DNA of 64,000 nt, taken from NCBI GenBank assembly GCA_013397455.1, contig VYZB01000030.1:3777229-3841228 (forward strand). Direction: 5' to 3'. Every line of letters starts with the position of its first letter. Positions within the stretch are counted from its first letter, which is position 1. The notes beneath the pieces are model-generated. The model ran no database searches and was not told the DNA's origin. It saw only the letters and a list, made by a program, of their open reading frames with translations. The translations under genes were made by a program, and so were the position numbers. Below, in pieces: positions 38,101-49,403 of the stretch. The stretch is from Crotophaga sulcirostris (Eukaryota; Chordata; Aves; Cuculiformes; Crotophagidae).

Positions 38101-38762
38101 AAAAAATACACGGAAAGACAAGGGTAATATAAGAAAAGCACATAAAAGCTGAAAAAGTAGAACCTGGCAGTAAAATTGTTAAATTTGCAACACAACAGCT
38201 ATTAAATGGACAGCAAACATCACAACTTCCACAACTCATGTGAATTTCTGAACACAGATTTAAACTAAGAAATGTAATTCTGTATCAAGAGAAAAATTGA
38301 CCTTAGTAGTTAGATTTTTATCATGAATAATATCAGATGGGAAGGCTTTATGAGATATTTGCAGAGACTCACTGAACATTCTTATCTCCCACACAGACAG
38401 AGGAGAAAGGCCCCTCCTGATGCTTTGTACCATTCTTGGAAAAGTCTCTCTTCATTGTTGAGGGGTGTCAGTGGAATCTGCTACCTGTGTTCTGACAACC
38501 TTTGTAGATGTCTCTTCTCCTTTGGCTGAGCTGACAAAGCTCAAGAATAAACTTGCACTTATTCTTATATATTTGTTTGGAACCACACGGTGGGGGGTTC
38601 CCTCAACACATTAATTTACAACGCCATCTATCACATGAAACATTTTGATCCAGCAATAGCTTAATATTGAAAAACATAATGTTGTTTTCTTACCCTTTCC
38701 ATCTCTTGAAATTCTTCATCTAACTTTGTTCCTTCTGCTCCACTTATTTTTTCACTGAACAA
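23939..38762 (-). CDS. SH3GL3: SH3GL3, endophilin-A3, exons 2-9 (5' end outside the window)
   Basis: Endophilin-A3 binds and bends membranes through its N-terminal BAR domain and recruits dynamin and synaptojanin through its C-terminal SH3 domain in endocytosis. Exons, in transcript order on the - strand: 38762-38694, 37459-37387, 35887-35744, 34208-34075, 32798-32640, 29782-29679, 28475-28348, 24144-23939. All junctions are GT-AG and in phase, giving 338 codons. A first exon of about 15 codons would make about 353 aa (human about 347). BAR markers: [93 protein letters not shown]. The SH3 domain has ALYDFEPE, the DENWYEG tryptophan and GFFPINYV. The A3 assignment rests on [16 protein letters not shown] and the ending VPLPQ; A1 has GPGYPQAEALLAEA and ends VALPH. 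Confidence 0.95.
24145..28347. other. SH3GL3 intron 8
   Basis: A 4.2-kb intron between the linker exon and the SH3 exon. It includes one copy of a diverged repeat at about 26630-26830 (described separately). No other exon-like sequence seen. Confidence 0.75.
26630..26830 (+). repeat. Diverged dispersed repeat, copy 1 (family not recognised)
   Basis: Shares ordered blocks with 31385-31575: 'tctcccaaaggcag', then 'gctttatctctggtttgac' (compare 'gttttatcctcagtttgac'), then 'tatgcaaagcagaa' (compare 'tatgcaaggcagaa'). Spacing is similar and orientation the same. This suggests an old interspersed element; strand is arbitrary. Confidence 0.6.
28348..28475 (-). CDS. SH3GL3: SH3GL3 exon 8: variable linker between BAR and SH3
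   Basis: 128 bases. The first base completes an arginine; [16 protein letters not shown] then leads into a serine/threonine-rich, poorly conserved segment that corresponds to the human linker (SSVPRREYKPRP). Low conservation is normal for this flexible part. On the - strand, acceptor gtgttccag, donor tcag|gtaagt. Confidence 0.93.
28476..29678. other. SH3GL3 intron 7
   Basis: 1.2-kb intron. A 93-codon open frame on + (28817-29098) and its opposite-strand shadows show no family resemblance. Nothing else recognised. Confidence 0.75.
29679..29782 (-). CDS. SH3GL3: SH3GL3 exon 7: last BAR helix
   Basis: 104 bases encoding [18 protein letters not shown] and [16 protein letters not shown], the end of the BAR domain. 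On the - strand, acceptor gtattccag, donor accg|gtaaga. Confidence 0.96.
30780..31330. repeat. Purine-biased, minisatellite-like block
   Basis: About 550 bases in which the + strand is rich in A and G, with loosely recurring motifs such as 'actgggaaagagcc', 'gactgggactggaaaagg' and 'gaactggaaaggatgggaaag'. This may be a decayed tandem repeat or an old transposon fragment. I cannot name a family. Confidence 0.4.
31385..31575 (+). repeat. Diverged dispersed repeat, copy 2 (family not recognised)
   Basis: Homologous in ordered blocks to 26630-26830, about 4.75 kb away, in the same orientation. See copy 1. Confidence 0.6.
32140..32186 (+). repeat. Compound trinucleotide microsatellite (GTA)n(ATA)n
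   Basis: Five to six GTA/AGT units run directly into about ten AAT units without interruption. A single base change per unit converts one motif to the other. Likely polymorphic. Confidence 0.98.
32640..32798 (-). CDS. SH3GL3: SH3GL3 exon 6: BAR domain core
   Basis: 159 bases, 53 codons, phase 0. [20 protein letters not shown] then [20 protein letters not shown] and [11 protein letters not shown]. This part carries the basic residues of the membrane-binding concave face. On the - strand, acceptor cttatttag, donor gat|gtaagt. Confidence 0.97.
32799..34074. other. SH3GL3 intron 5
   Basis: 1.3-kb AT-rich intron. No repeat or exon recognised. Confidence 0.8.
34075..34208 (-). CDS. SH3GL3: SH3GL3 exon 5: BAR domain
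   Basis: 134 bases. Two bases complete a glycine, then [33 protein letters not shown] and [11 protein letters not shown]. On the - strand, acceptor tttccatag, donor ggg|gtaagt. Confidence 0.96.
34209..35743. other. SH3GL3 intron 4
   Basis: 1.5-kb AT-rich intron. Nothing recognised beyond T and A runs. Confidence 0.8.
35744..35887 (-). CDS. SH3GL3: SH3GL3 exon 4: BAR domain, diagnostic A3 segment
   Basis: 144 bases: [47 protein letters not shown]. The [13 protein letters not shown] string separates endophilin-A3 from A1. On the - strand, acceptor gttcttag, donor tttg|gtgagt. Confidence 0.97.
35888..37386. other. SH3GL3 intron 3
   Basis: 1.5-kb intron. On the - strand a 75-codon open frame (36329-36102) contains a hydrophobic stretch, [21 protein letters not shown] find no supporting splice or homology evidence and regard it as chance. 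Confidence 0.75.
37387..37459 (-). CDS. SH3GL3: SH3GL3 exon 3: BAR domain helix 1
   Basis: 73 bases: [20 protein letters not shown] then QPNP and one base of alanine. Matches KIDVTNK of the human protein. On the - strand, acceptor ctttttcag, donor ccag|gtagga. Confidence 0.95.
37460..38693. other. SH3GL3 intron 2
   Basis: 1.2-kb AT-rich intron. Nothing recognised. Confidence 0.8.
38694..38762 (-). CDS. SH3GL3: SH3GL3 exon 2: start of BAR domain
   Basis: 69 bases, 23 codons, phase 0: [20 protein letters not shown] then MER. In endophilins this exon follows a first exon encoding only the amphipathic N-terminus. On the - strand, acceptor ctttttacag, donor agg|gtaaga. Confidence 0.95.
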
Positions 38763-41439
38763 CTGTAAAAAGATAAATTAAAAAAACCAAACAAGCACGA
38801 TTAGTTAATTATGTAATAAATATCTCTGAGAGTCAAAGGAATTCACTCCAGATTAGAAAATATGCAGCAACCACTTGAGGCAACTGTGCAAGAGAAGAGT
38901 AACCTTATCTTGGAAATAAAGCACTCATTTCAAGAGAGACAAAGAAATCTGACATGAATTTACAACAGGCAAACAAAAGATGATTTCTCATGCTTGAACA
39001 GTTTGTACCCTAAAAGCACAACCTACGCTGCAAACTTTAGGCATGAGGACCAGGATCTGACTGCAGGTAAATACAGAGTAACCCCTTCAAGGATGTCTCT
39101 CCAGTTCTGTATTTTTGAGTGCCTTCTGGTCCTGTATGCCATCAGGTCCAGGGACACAACTCTCAGTCCTGCTGCTGGGAGTTGCATGCAGTTCTGTGGT
39201 AGGAACAGACTCATCAAAAATGCTGCACTCTGACCCACCTGCATGACTGAGCATCTTTTTGATACTGAAAACAAAAATGCCATGCATTCTTCAAAAATGC
39301 AAAGCGGCAGTTTTAAATAGAGGATTTCAGTAAACCTTCTTAAGATGTAAAAACTCCAGGCTGTCAGACCCAACTTGGTCCCTCACTGAGTAGGTCATCG
39401 CTAGAAATAAGCACTCGAGAAGCTCTCTATCTGTTTCTTGCAATGCACAGTACCCACACTGCACTGAGCATTAAAAGAAAGCCAGATCTTCACCCAGTGT
39501 GAAACCGCTTTTGAAAGCATCACTGCACTACAAAAGCAGTTGTTCAACACATATTCAGTAAGTATTAAATGTAAATTCCTAGGATAATCACTGAAAAAAA
39601 ATACTACGCAATTCTCTGTTTTAATTTTTTATCACTGAATCTGTAACAGCATAATGTAAAATCCAGGCCTCACTTATTGACTGCTGATGTCCTCCAAACC
39701 TGCCCCCAATAAAGCGTTTTGTCTGTCCTCAGCACCTCCTAAAAGGGAATTGATCTCACTGAATTCAAAGGGCCTTGGAGACTTGCATAATCTGAAAATA
39801 GGTCACGGCTCTTTACAGCACAGTGGTTCCCTCTCCTCAGTCACAGCCTGCACTGCTCAGGTGTGGAGGGACAGCACTGCCTTGTCAAAAACCCACGATG
39901 AGCTGATGAAGCAGAGCTGGGGGCTCAGTGGAAGCTGACCTTGCACCAGCATCACTGCTGCCACACAGCCAAAAGAACAGATCTGCTTAGGGGAAAATGT
40001 AAGCTCAGAGAGCCATACTGCTAATTAATTCTATTGGCTTTACAGCAGGACTCGCAATCTTTATGCTTAATATGCCAAGCAGCCCACAAACTTGTCAAGA
40101 TGATTTCTCTTCCAGAGCACTGACAGAACAAGCACAAAAGCAGATAAAACAGATATGTAGAAGCCCAAGTACCAGAGAGTTCCCATGGGTCATCATCTTG
40201 CTGCTGCAGGACACCGCAGCAGAGAAGCAACCTGAGGCCACACATGGAGGGGGACCTGCTCAGGTCTCTGTGGGTGCCTCTGAGGAGTCCTTGAGCACAG
40301 ATGGAAAAAAGGTGCTCTCACAGAACATGAAAAGCAACCCATCAGAAATTGCACAGCTTCTTTGCATTGGCAGTTTCTGTGCAATGTTAATTCCTACAAT
40401 AATGAATGCCATTTTCCACAGCCTCACGCATGTTTTCTTTCTCCAGCAGGCAATGAACAGATCTGTGGTTTGCTGAAACCTCTCATGGTGATCCCTTTTC
40501 AAAGGCTGAGTGCAGTGGGGGAATTATCCTTCTCAGGCTGTAGTTGTAAAATCCACATTCAGTAGCAATCCAGAGCTGTCTCATTACAAATAATCCATTT
40601 ACTCATTGGTGAAGGATAAATGCAATGAAGTAACGTGATCGTTCAACTGTGAAAGTATAATTAATAGTAAATTACTGTACCAGATGACTAAAATAATGAA
40701 ATGCCTTGCACTTGGAGAAAACAGACCTGAATGTTATAACAAGAAGCACAAGAGGATGAGTAGAAAGTTCACACGCTAACAATAATGCCAGAGAGAAAAA
40801 ACTCTACTGGCTCATTGGAAGGCTGACAAAAACAGTCCAAAGAAAAACACAGTTTGTCATGAGATACACTGGAAGTTGTTATGTTTTCAGTAAATGTTTT
40901 AGGGCATGCACTATTTAACAACTGGCATCCCTTCGCTCTCCCTAGCTCTGATGGCCGTACATGGTCACACATACCTCCTTCAAATAACAGTCTGGAACTT
41001 AGGCTTACTGTGTTGTTGCTGGTTTTGCCAGGACTGCAGCTGCTGATCCAGGCGTTTGCTCTTGGCTGGTGAGGCTGCACTCCCAATGCCGACAGACACG
41101 CGCCTCAGCTCCGGGCTGCAGCCTGCCTGCCCTCTTTGCACATCTGCTCAAATGCTGCCACCCAGGTTTAGTTCTGGTTTCTCTTCAGAAATGTTGCAAA
41201 ACTCTTCACTGTGGTTTGAACAGATAAAATTTGATACCACTCAGAGAGGGAGAAACTATTTGCTGCCGCACTGAGTCACTCCTTGCAAGGGGAGCTCTGA
41301 TGCAGCAGGGAGTTAGATCCAGAAGCATCTGAGTTAGATTCAGAAGGTCACAGAACAACTGAGACTTCTATGCACCAGCTTTCAGAAAGAGTGACAGAGA
41401 CATTCTGCATCTACAATATGCAGAGAAAAATGAAGTAAC

Positions 41440-42262
41440 TTAATTAACAACTTGGATGATGGCATAGACCATACTCCCTGAAAGTCTGGAAGACCCCAGG
41501 TTGGAAGGAGCAGCTGATGCACCAGATGGTGAGGCTGCTCCTCATAAGGACCTTGACAGGTTGGAAAAAAATGGTCTGACAGGAATTTCACGAAGCTCAA
41601 ACACAAATGCAAAGTCCTGCACCTGGAATGGAATATCCCCATGCAAGAGTACAGGTTTGAGGCCAACTGGCTAAGAAACAGCTCTGCAGAACAACACCTG
41701 TGGTAGTGGTAGAAGACAAACTGAACATAAGTCAGAAGCGTGCCCTTGAGGTGAAGAAAGCCAACCCCATATTGGGCTTTACTTAGCAACATCATAGGCA
41801 GTGGGTCCAGGGAAGTGATAATTTCCCTCTGTGTAACACTCATGTGTCCCATACAAGACACTGACATCCTGTGTGTGTCTGGTGAAGAGCAAGTGATAAA
41901 AGCATAGGACTGGAGTCCACGGCATACAAACAGAGCACTGAGTTTGTTCAGCCTTCAGAAGGAGTTAAGTGGTTGTCTACTTAGCAGGGGCACTTGAAAA
42001 GCTGGAGCTTGGATATTGTGGAAGGACAAAAGGCAACAGTCACAAGTTGGAAAAAAAGAAATTGAGACCTGTTAAAAAGGAAAGAAAAATGACCAATAAA
42101 GGTGGTCAAACACTGGAATGAATTGTTCAGAGAAGCTGTGGAGCTCCCATGCTTGAAGACATTCAAGCCCTGCCTAGACAAGGTCCTGAGCAAACCTGCT
42201 CTAGCAGGATCTGCTTCAAGTGGGCCCTGCTGACCTCCCTGACTCCAGTTCTAATTCCATGT
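41440..42262 (+). mobile_element. Old, diverged CR1 LINE fragment (end of ORF2 and 3' part)
   Basis: Decayed translation still shows the CR1 reverse-transcriptase C-terminal order: NLDDGI, a degraded DLDRLEKW-like block, then KCKVLHL at about 41605-41630, then the gene-end segment and non-coding 3' part ('gtcaaacactggaatgaattgttcag', 'gctgtggagctccc', 'acattcaagccctgcctagacaagg'). Many stops and indels; inactive. It is clearly older than the copy at 43.5 kb. Confidence 0.85.
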
Positions 42263-43489
42263 TTACAGTGACATGTGAATGCAGCCCCACAGAGTCAGCA
42301 CCAGGATCTGTGGACACAGTTTCATGCAGACACTGAACACAACCTAACACACACTCACATCCAGGAGCAAAAGCACTGACCACAAGAGCTTGTTCACATA
42401 ATTTCCCCGTTCTATGGAAACATTAACGATACTGCAATATCTAGGCCAAGGATACATTTCTTCAACAATATTTACTCTGAGTTCTGATTTCCTTTGAAAA
42501 ATGAGACTATCTTTGTGTTCAGAGAGATACCACAAAGAATGATTCCTTAAAGTCTATAACCTGTCTGTGCTCCTGACAGTAGAAGTTAGTATAAAGTTCT
42601 AATTGTTATCACTAACTTTTACACCACTACAGTTTATTTCATATTGATATAATTGGGATAGGCTTTACCATCTTTGCACTTAGGAACACAAAAGCTTTTG
42701 TTCTGATCATACTGAATTTAGGGGCTTGCAAAACTAGCACCACCATTCTCCAGTCACAGGATACCCAATTAAGTATTGGAAATGGATGCACAAAAGAGAC
42801 AGCTGCTAAGTTTTACCCTGACGATTTGTTGAGCATCATTTACATGCATTATATCAAGATGTAAAATGCTTTGAACTGAAATAGAAGCACGTTCAACTGT
42901 GGGGCCGTGTAATTACATGGCAATATCTATCAGTTTTTATGAGTCACCTAATCAAAGGCAAAAATGCTACCATCATATAAGGCATGTACTGCAAGGGAGC
43001 TTGGAATTGCTTGCACAGGAAGAATCCTTCATCTTTGAATTTGGAAGATGGGTGCCATGGGTTCAGCACTTTTTCACTAGACAAGGCCAGGACTTTGGAC
43101 TCTGAAAAAAATCCAGTTCCCTCTATGGAGGCCACCACTACCTTACTATTCCACTGCCAGGTTGGAAGCTAAAGCCATTCATAGTCATATTTCTGCTGGA
43201 AACACTTTGAAACAGACATTATATTATCACCTCCCATTCATAGTTGTATACAATAGCAAACTAACCTTTATCATAAAACTTGCATGTTCTATGTAATAGA
43301 AGACCTTTTTGCCTGAAGAAATAGTGCAGTTTATACATGAGCAGATCCAGTCTATTAATACATGGCTCTGTGGCTCGTGTCATCATCATGACTTCAGGGT
43401 TTATGACAATGGGATGCCCTACGCATCACCAGGATTTCTGGCATCAAAGGAGAGACACCTTTCTCAAGGGGAAAGAGGGTCTTGGTTCA

Positions 43490-44250
43490 GAGGCTTGCAG
43501 CTCAATCACAAATGCAAGTGCTGGGTCCTGGACTTCAGTCACAACCACCACGTGCAGCGCTGCAGGCATGGGGAAGTGTGGCTGGAGAGGTGCCCAGCGG
43601 AAAAGGATCTGGGGGTGCTGGTCAACAGTCAGCTGAACATGAACCAGCAGTGTGCTCAAGTGGCCAAGAAAGCCAACAGCATTCAGGCTTGGATCAGACA
43701 TCGCATGGCCAGCAGGACTGGGGAAAAGACCGCACCTTGAATCCCCAGTTCAGCGAGAGGCCCCTCATTACAAGAAAGACAGCGAGGTGCTGGATCGTGT
43801 CCGGAGGAGGGTAACCAAGCTGGAGAAGGGTCCAGAGCACAAATCTAATGAGGAGTAGCTGAGGGAACTGGGATTGTTTAGCCTGGAGAAAAGGAGGTTG
43901 AGGGGAGACCTTATCACTGTCTACAACTACCTGAAAGGAGGTTGTAGTGAGGTGAGTGTTGGTCTCTTCTTGCAAGTAAGAAGTGATAGGATGAGAGGAA
44001 ATGGCCTCAAGCTTTGCAAGGGAGGTTTAGAACTGATAATAGAAAATATTTCTTTAACAAAAGAGTGGTGAAGCATTGTAACAGGTTGCACAGGGAAGTG
44101 GTGGAGTCTCCTTCCCTGGAGGTGTTCAAAAAGAATGTAGATGTGGCACCTGGGGACATGGTTTAGTAGGCAAGGTGCTATTGGGCTGATGGTTGAACTT
44201 GATGATCTTGGAGGTCTTTTCCAACCTCAAGGATTCTATAATTCTCTGAT
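43490..44250 (+). mobile_element. CR1 LINE fragment (reverse transcriptase C-terminus and 3' end)
   Basis: Shows the CR1 block WLERCPAEKDLGVLVNSQLN followed by QCAQVAKKANSI, then [13 protein letters not shown] and YLKGGC. The 3' non-coding part follows, with 'gtggagtctccttccctggagg' and the end 'ttccaacctcaaggattctataattc'. The frame is broken by shifts near 43700-43860, so it is not functional. 5'-truncated. Confidence 0.93.
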
Positions 44251-47200
44251 TAAACACTACTTGCTTCTAACTTCTTCCTGGATCCTACTGTTCTTTTCAA
44301 TATTGAAAAATTAAATATGCTGTATTATGGACAATCAAAAAGTCTCCTGTGAGCTTATGTGGAATCTTCTAGGAACACAAATCTGGAAAAAACAAATAGG
44401 TTTTGAAAGAAACCCCTGCAGATATGGTGATTTCTCTTTCAGTTCCATCACTTGTACCCAAGTTCTGTATATCCAGCTACTGTTTCAGAATGCAAATTGC
44501 AATTTTGTTCTATAGTCTTAAAAGGCTAAATATTTATCTGCTAAGGAATTTGTATGGCAATAAATTGTCTGAGAAAACATTTTTTCCTTAAACTCAATAT
44601 TGAGATTTTGCTCTCATGCCAGTTTTTTGTTTCTTTGTGAAAATGTAATCTTATTTTATGCATTCTGTTGTAAGGAAGCAGAAACACACCACAAACTGTC
44701 TACAGTTTAAACTAAAATCTATGGCTTACCAAAACTCTGTAAGAAAGAAGCCTCAAGCCTACATGTAATTTTTCAATACTTTTATTTTAAGTATGTTAAT
44801 ATTTATCCTTCTTTCTGCACAAAATAGTACATTGCTCCATTCTCATAAGGATTATAAAAAACGAGCTTCAGAAAAACACTTTTCCTAATGTTTTGTACAT
44901 CATATCCACTAAATTACAGTACTACTTCATATTGCACTAATTCTCATTCTCATGTTAGTCAACATGAGAAACTGCCAAAAATATCCCAGATCAACAGAGA
45001 GCTGATAAAACTCTCAAAACAATTACCCTATTTTTTATATATCCACTGGGTATTTTATAATACAAGTCAATAGGATTCTTGTGAGCCAATACTCGCACGC
45101 ATGCTCTGACCTTCTGTTGCACTTGTTTTGCCTCTTTGGCAACAGTCATTAACTGGGATTGAACCATCACAGGTTTTTTGCTGTTATTCAGCTACTGTTG
45201 AAACAAGTGGAGTTGAAGAAGTCCTTAACTGGCCAAGAAATCATCAAATACTTTTTAATGACTGAATGAAAGATATAATATTCTATTCAAGACTTAAGAG
45301 CTTTTAATGACTCTTTATCCAGTAATAGCATTTATTTTGTCTGAAGGAGAATCTGCTGAAATTATCTGTTTAAACTTTAATGTGATGGAAAATTCTGATA
45401 TTTGTCATAAATATGCAAACTGTCAAACCCATGAGGCAAAGCCTAGATTTTAGGAAAAATCTTTTAACAAAAAAAAAAAAGCCAAAGCTATGAAGATACT
45501 TTAAATTTATTTCCCTCTCTCTGAAAACGAAGTAAGCAATCAACTGGGAAAACTAACAGATTCATCCTAAAGTTAACACATAGAAAGGCAGGAAATATTA
45601 TAATTATATGGCTGCATTTCCCATAGAAGCACAGAATTGGGCCAAACTGAAAACGTACGTTAAGATATAGTTTTGCCAATATAGTTAACACATAATAGTT
45701 ACGTTTCTTTTAATAAATCATTAAAACATCCTGGTTTTGTTCTGCAGCCACATAACTGTTTTGTTTGATGTTAAATGATGATGCATAGAACATTTAATGC
45801 AATGTGACAACACTAACAGCTTTCTGAATAATCTTATTAAAGCCTGTCATAAGCAATGTGAAAAATACGGTGGCTGGCAAGATGTCTTCTGGCTAATGTA
45901 GAATTTCCTTGCAGTTTTCAACCTCCTGAGGACAGAGAGATATTTTCTGTTTTGTCCTTTTCCAGAACCCTCCATCAGACCAGATTAGAGAAGCAAAATG
46001 CCAGGATGCCTTCTATACCAAAAGTAGTTTAACCTCACGCATCTGTAATTCCCTGGTTTGTACTTCTAAGTTTTTCTACAGTGCTATGTATTTTACCTGG
46101 TTTTCCTCTTTCCTGATGGCTGTATTTCAGAGAGGTTGGTACTTCCCACACTCAAGAAGAAGGTTACTACTCATTTATGCAGTGTAGACTACCAAGAACG
46201 GAACTTACAATATAGCTTAATGTCTTGCATCTTAGGCCATCTTTAGCAAGATAAAGGAGTAAAGAGCTATCTGCACAAACTTTGCAACTGTAATAGAAAA
46301 AGTATTCTTTAGAAAGAATAAAATGTTCTGCTTTATTGACTAGGTGAGCAATCAAAGTGAATGGGCAGCTTAGAGACACCCCTGTGATTGACCTTTAGAG
46401 ATCTACCGAAGGTCTGAGTGCACCCCACACCACGAAACTAAACTAAGGTGCATCTTTTCAAACACAGATCTAAACAAAAGACAAAACCACAGCACTTGGC
46501 CCCTGGAACAACTGCAGAGCATGCTGAAACGGATCAGGTATGAGAATGGCAGCCTCTTCAGGACTCTCTCCCTGTATCAAATGTCCCAAGAGGGGGCCTG
46601 GAGCCATGCAGAGACAAGGCTGTGAGAGCCACTGAAAGTGGAAAATCATCTGCAAATGAAAATAGGTGATATATACCTATAAAGGCTCCTTACAAGAAAA
46701 ATACAGCAATGAGGAAAGTCAAATTACAAAAGTGTACCAGTACTTGAAGCTGGATTTTTTTTAAATTATATTGACACAGCTCATATTAACCTAATAATCT
46801 GGAGAAAATCCAAGCCTCTTATTTTAGAGGTTAAGTACTAAGTGATGGCAAGAACTCAGTATGCTGTGTTTTCAAAGAAAACAAAAATATTTTTGCTCTG
46901 AAGCACTTGAAAGAAAGATGATTTATTCTGCCCCCCAAAATAAATAAGGGGTCTACTACAAAGAGCATATGTTTCAGTCTTGCAAATATAGAACACTGGC
47001 TTACCTCCAGCAAATCATTTATGTTCATACTTCAATAGGTGTTTAAGTGTTTTCCTGCATCAAGACCAGAGCACTCAGCACCCAGCAGTATTAAGCTCAA
47101 AGGGCCACCAGCTTTACATGCAGTGCTTTATAACTTTTTCTTCTACTAAGCATTCAGCTAGCGGTAGCACAGATTTCTCCAAAGCACTTGGGGAAACAGT

Positions 47201-49215
47201 AAATAAGATTTGTGATAGCATCAGAGAACCGGGGTTTTTTGAAAAAAAAATTAATTAAGCAGGTGAATTGGGCCCTACTGCTGTTTAATCAAAATTACGA
47301 AGTGCAAGAAGCTAAGCCCTAAAAATCAAATACTTGTTATTGCTCTCATGGCTACATGAGTCGTATAAAATACCTCTGAATTCAACAACACTTGCTCGTG
47401 CGTATTTAAGGAAGCAAAGCTTTCTCTTTTGCTAACGATTTATACATAATTAAAAATGTAATATAATCTTTTGGAATTTGAGAGACATTAACACTCATTA
47501 AAAATTACAATCATGTTGCAGATGCAAAAGTTAAATCAGCATTCTGGCAGTACCTGTGGCAGAGTACATTTATAAATGCAGGGATACAAAGTAGTGTTGC
47601 ATTCAATTGGATGATTCTCTTCTAATTCATTACCCATCACTAACAGCTGAACCAGAACTCCAGAATATCACATCCATGGCCACAGGAATTCATATCCTAG
47701 TGTTTCACTGAAGATCTCTATTCCTACTTTAAATATCTAGGAAGAGAAAGTATGAACTGTAGGATGCGCCTATACTTCAAAGACAGCTTATGATGGTCCT
47801 CAGATTACCTAAAGAAAGGGCATGCCCTCCATCTAAACTTCAACTTTACCCAATAGTAAATCTTGTTCCAGCAGTCAACAGAATCAAAATACCAAAGAGT
47901 GCTGTATTTTTAGAAATTATGAAGTATTTTAAGTATATGTAGAAATGTGTTACATTTAAGGACACACCAAGATAAATACTGTTAAAATATTTCTTGAGTA
48001 TTTTCTAATTTTTAAAAATTCGTAAAACTTATAAACATGAAAAATAAAAACAGAGCTCATTTCATTTTCCGAGCACAGATTTAGGTAAGAAGTTACATTT
48101 ACATAACAAAAAAAACCCCAGGCCATCTGAAGGACACCAGGAATCTCAAGGGCCTGTTTCCCAAGAAGCTAAACATACTTTTCCTGCCAAGAGAACTCCA
48201 AATCACAGAAAGTTAAAGAAATGCATGACAGTACAGCTGGAGTGTTTACATTCATGAAGAACATTCCTATCTCACTAATATTTATGAACCCTTTATTTCA
48301 TTACTTGTAACTTCACAGACAAACAGGAGCAACACCACCACAGTAGATTATTTTTAGGAAGACAGATGATCTGAGTTATAAAAGGATACGCCAGATAAAG
48401 AAGAATAGAAGAGAAATATGCTTGCAACGTGACTTGCCTGGGAAGTATGGATCTGAGGGTGTCTCCATATGTGTACTCCCCACATGGTGATGTTGTGTGA
48501 GCTGCTGGTGTAACACTAACTCAGCTTCCAGCATGTCACTGTTAGTGGGTTGCATGCAGATTTACACAAAAACTAATTAGTAAGCCTTCCTTCTAACACT
48601 GAGCAAATATTTCACAGCTGAGCATGACCCAGAGTGTAGAGACACCCGGCCAAGCTATCAGCTGAGACCACTACAGTCAACTCTACAGCTGCCAGTATCA
48701 ACAAGAATGGACCCAGTCCATCAAAACTTCCCATATGCTCATAAAGAAAAAAATACCCATTCACATCATGGAACGTAAGGTCTGCAGCTACTATGCTGAA
48801 TCAATGAACAGCCACAGCTGTTGAGCTGCAGCACAGTTCTGGCAAAGGTTCAGAAGTGGCAGCTTAGTTTTATTTAGAAAGGAAGCTCAAATGGCGCAAA
48901 CCATGTATTCTGTGATCGCAGAAACCCTTACAAGCACTGGTACATACAGGCACATTTGAGCAATGACAGGATTCCCCACTGATATATGAGTTTCAGCAGG
49001 TAATCTAGAAGCATCTCATCAAGACAATCCAAGACGTTTGTCTTGTAGTAAAAAAAAAAAGTCTCACCAAGTGATCAACCAGAGGTTCGGCTTTCAAACT
49101 ACTGAACATTGTTGGAGACTCGTAACTACACAGACCAGAATTTCCGCTGACCTCAAAATTTTTATGTACAGTTCTTCTGTACTACTTAGTGTGATCGCTC
49201 CTAACTTACATCAGT

Positions 49216-49403
49216 TTGTACAGGGAACATTGCCCAGGGAAGCTGTGGCTGTCCCCTCCCTGGAGATGTCCAAGGCCAGGTTGGATGGGACCTTGAGCAG
49301 CCTGGGCTGGTGGGAGGTGTCCCTGCCCATGGCAGAGAGTGGGACTCGATGGGCTTTAAGGTCCCTTCTAACCCAAACCATTCTGTGATTCTGAGATTCT
49401 GAG
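49216..49403 (+). mobile_element. CR1 LINE 3' tail fragment
   Basis: Only the 3' non-coding end is present: 'ttgcccagggaagctgtggc', 'ccaaggccaggttggatggg', 'tcgatgggctttaaggtccc', 'aacccaaaccattctgtgat', finishing in the short tandem tail ttctgtga/ttctgaga/ttctgaga. Little decayed, so relatively young. Confidence 0.95.

Noticed and set aside
23939..38762. Assignment to SH3GL2 (endophilin-A1)
   Set aside because: [13 protein letters not shown] in the BAR domain and the C-terminus VPLPQ fit endophilin-A3, not A1.
40063..40476. 137-codon + strand frame in SH3GL3 intron 1
   Set aside because: No recognisable domain, and opposite-strand frames of similar size overlap it. Most likely chance.
41382..41867. 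161-codon frame on the - strand
   Set aside because: It is antisense to a decayed CR1 element on the + strand; the CR1 motifs are on the other strand.
43309..43740. 143-codon + strand frame as a cellular gene
   Set aside because: Its second half is CR1 reverse transcriptase (AEKDLGVLV block) and the frame is broken afterwards; a retrotransposon remnant.
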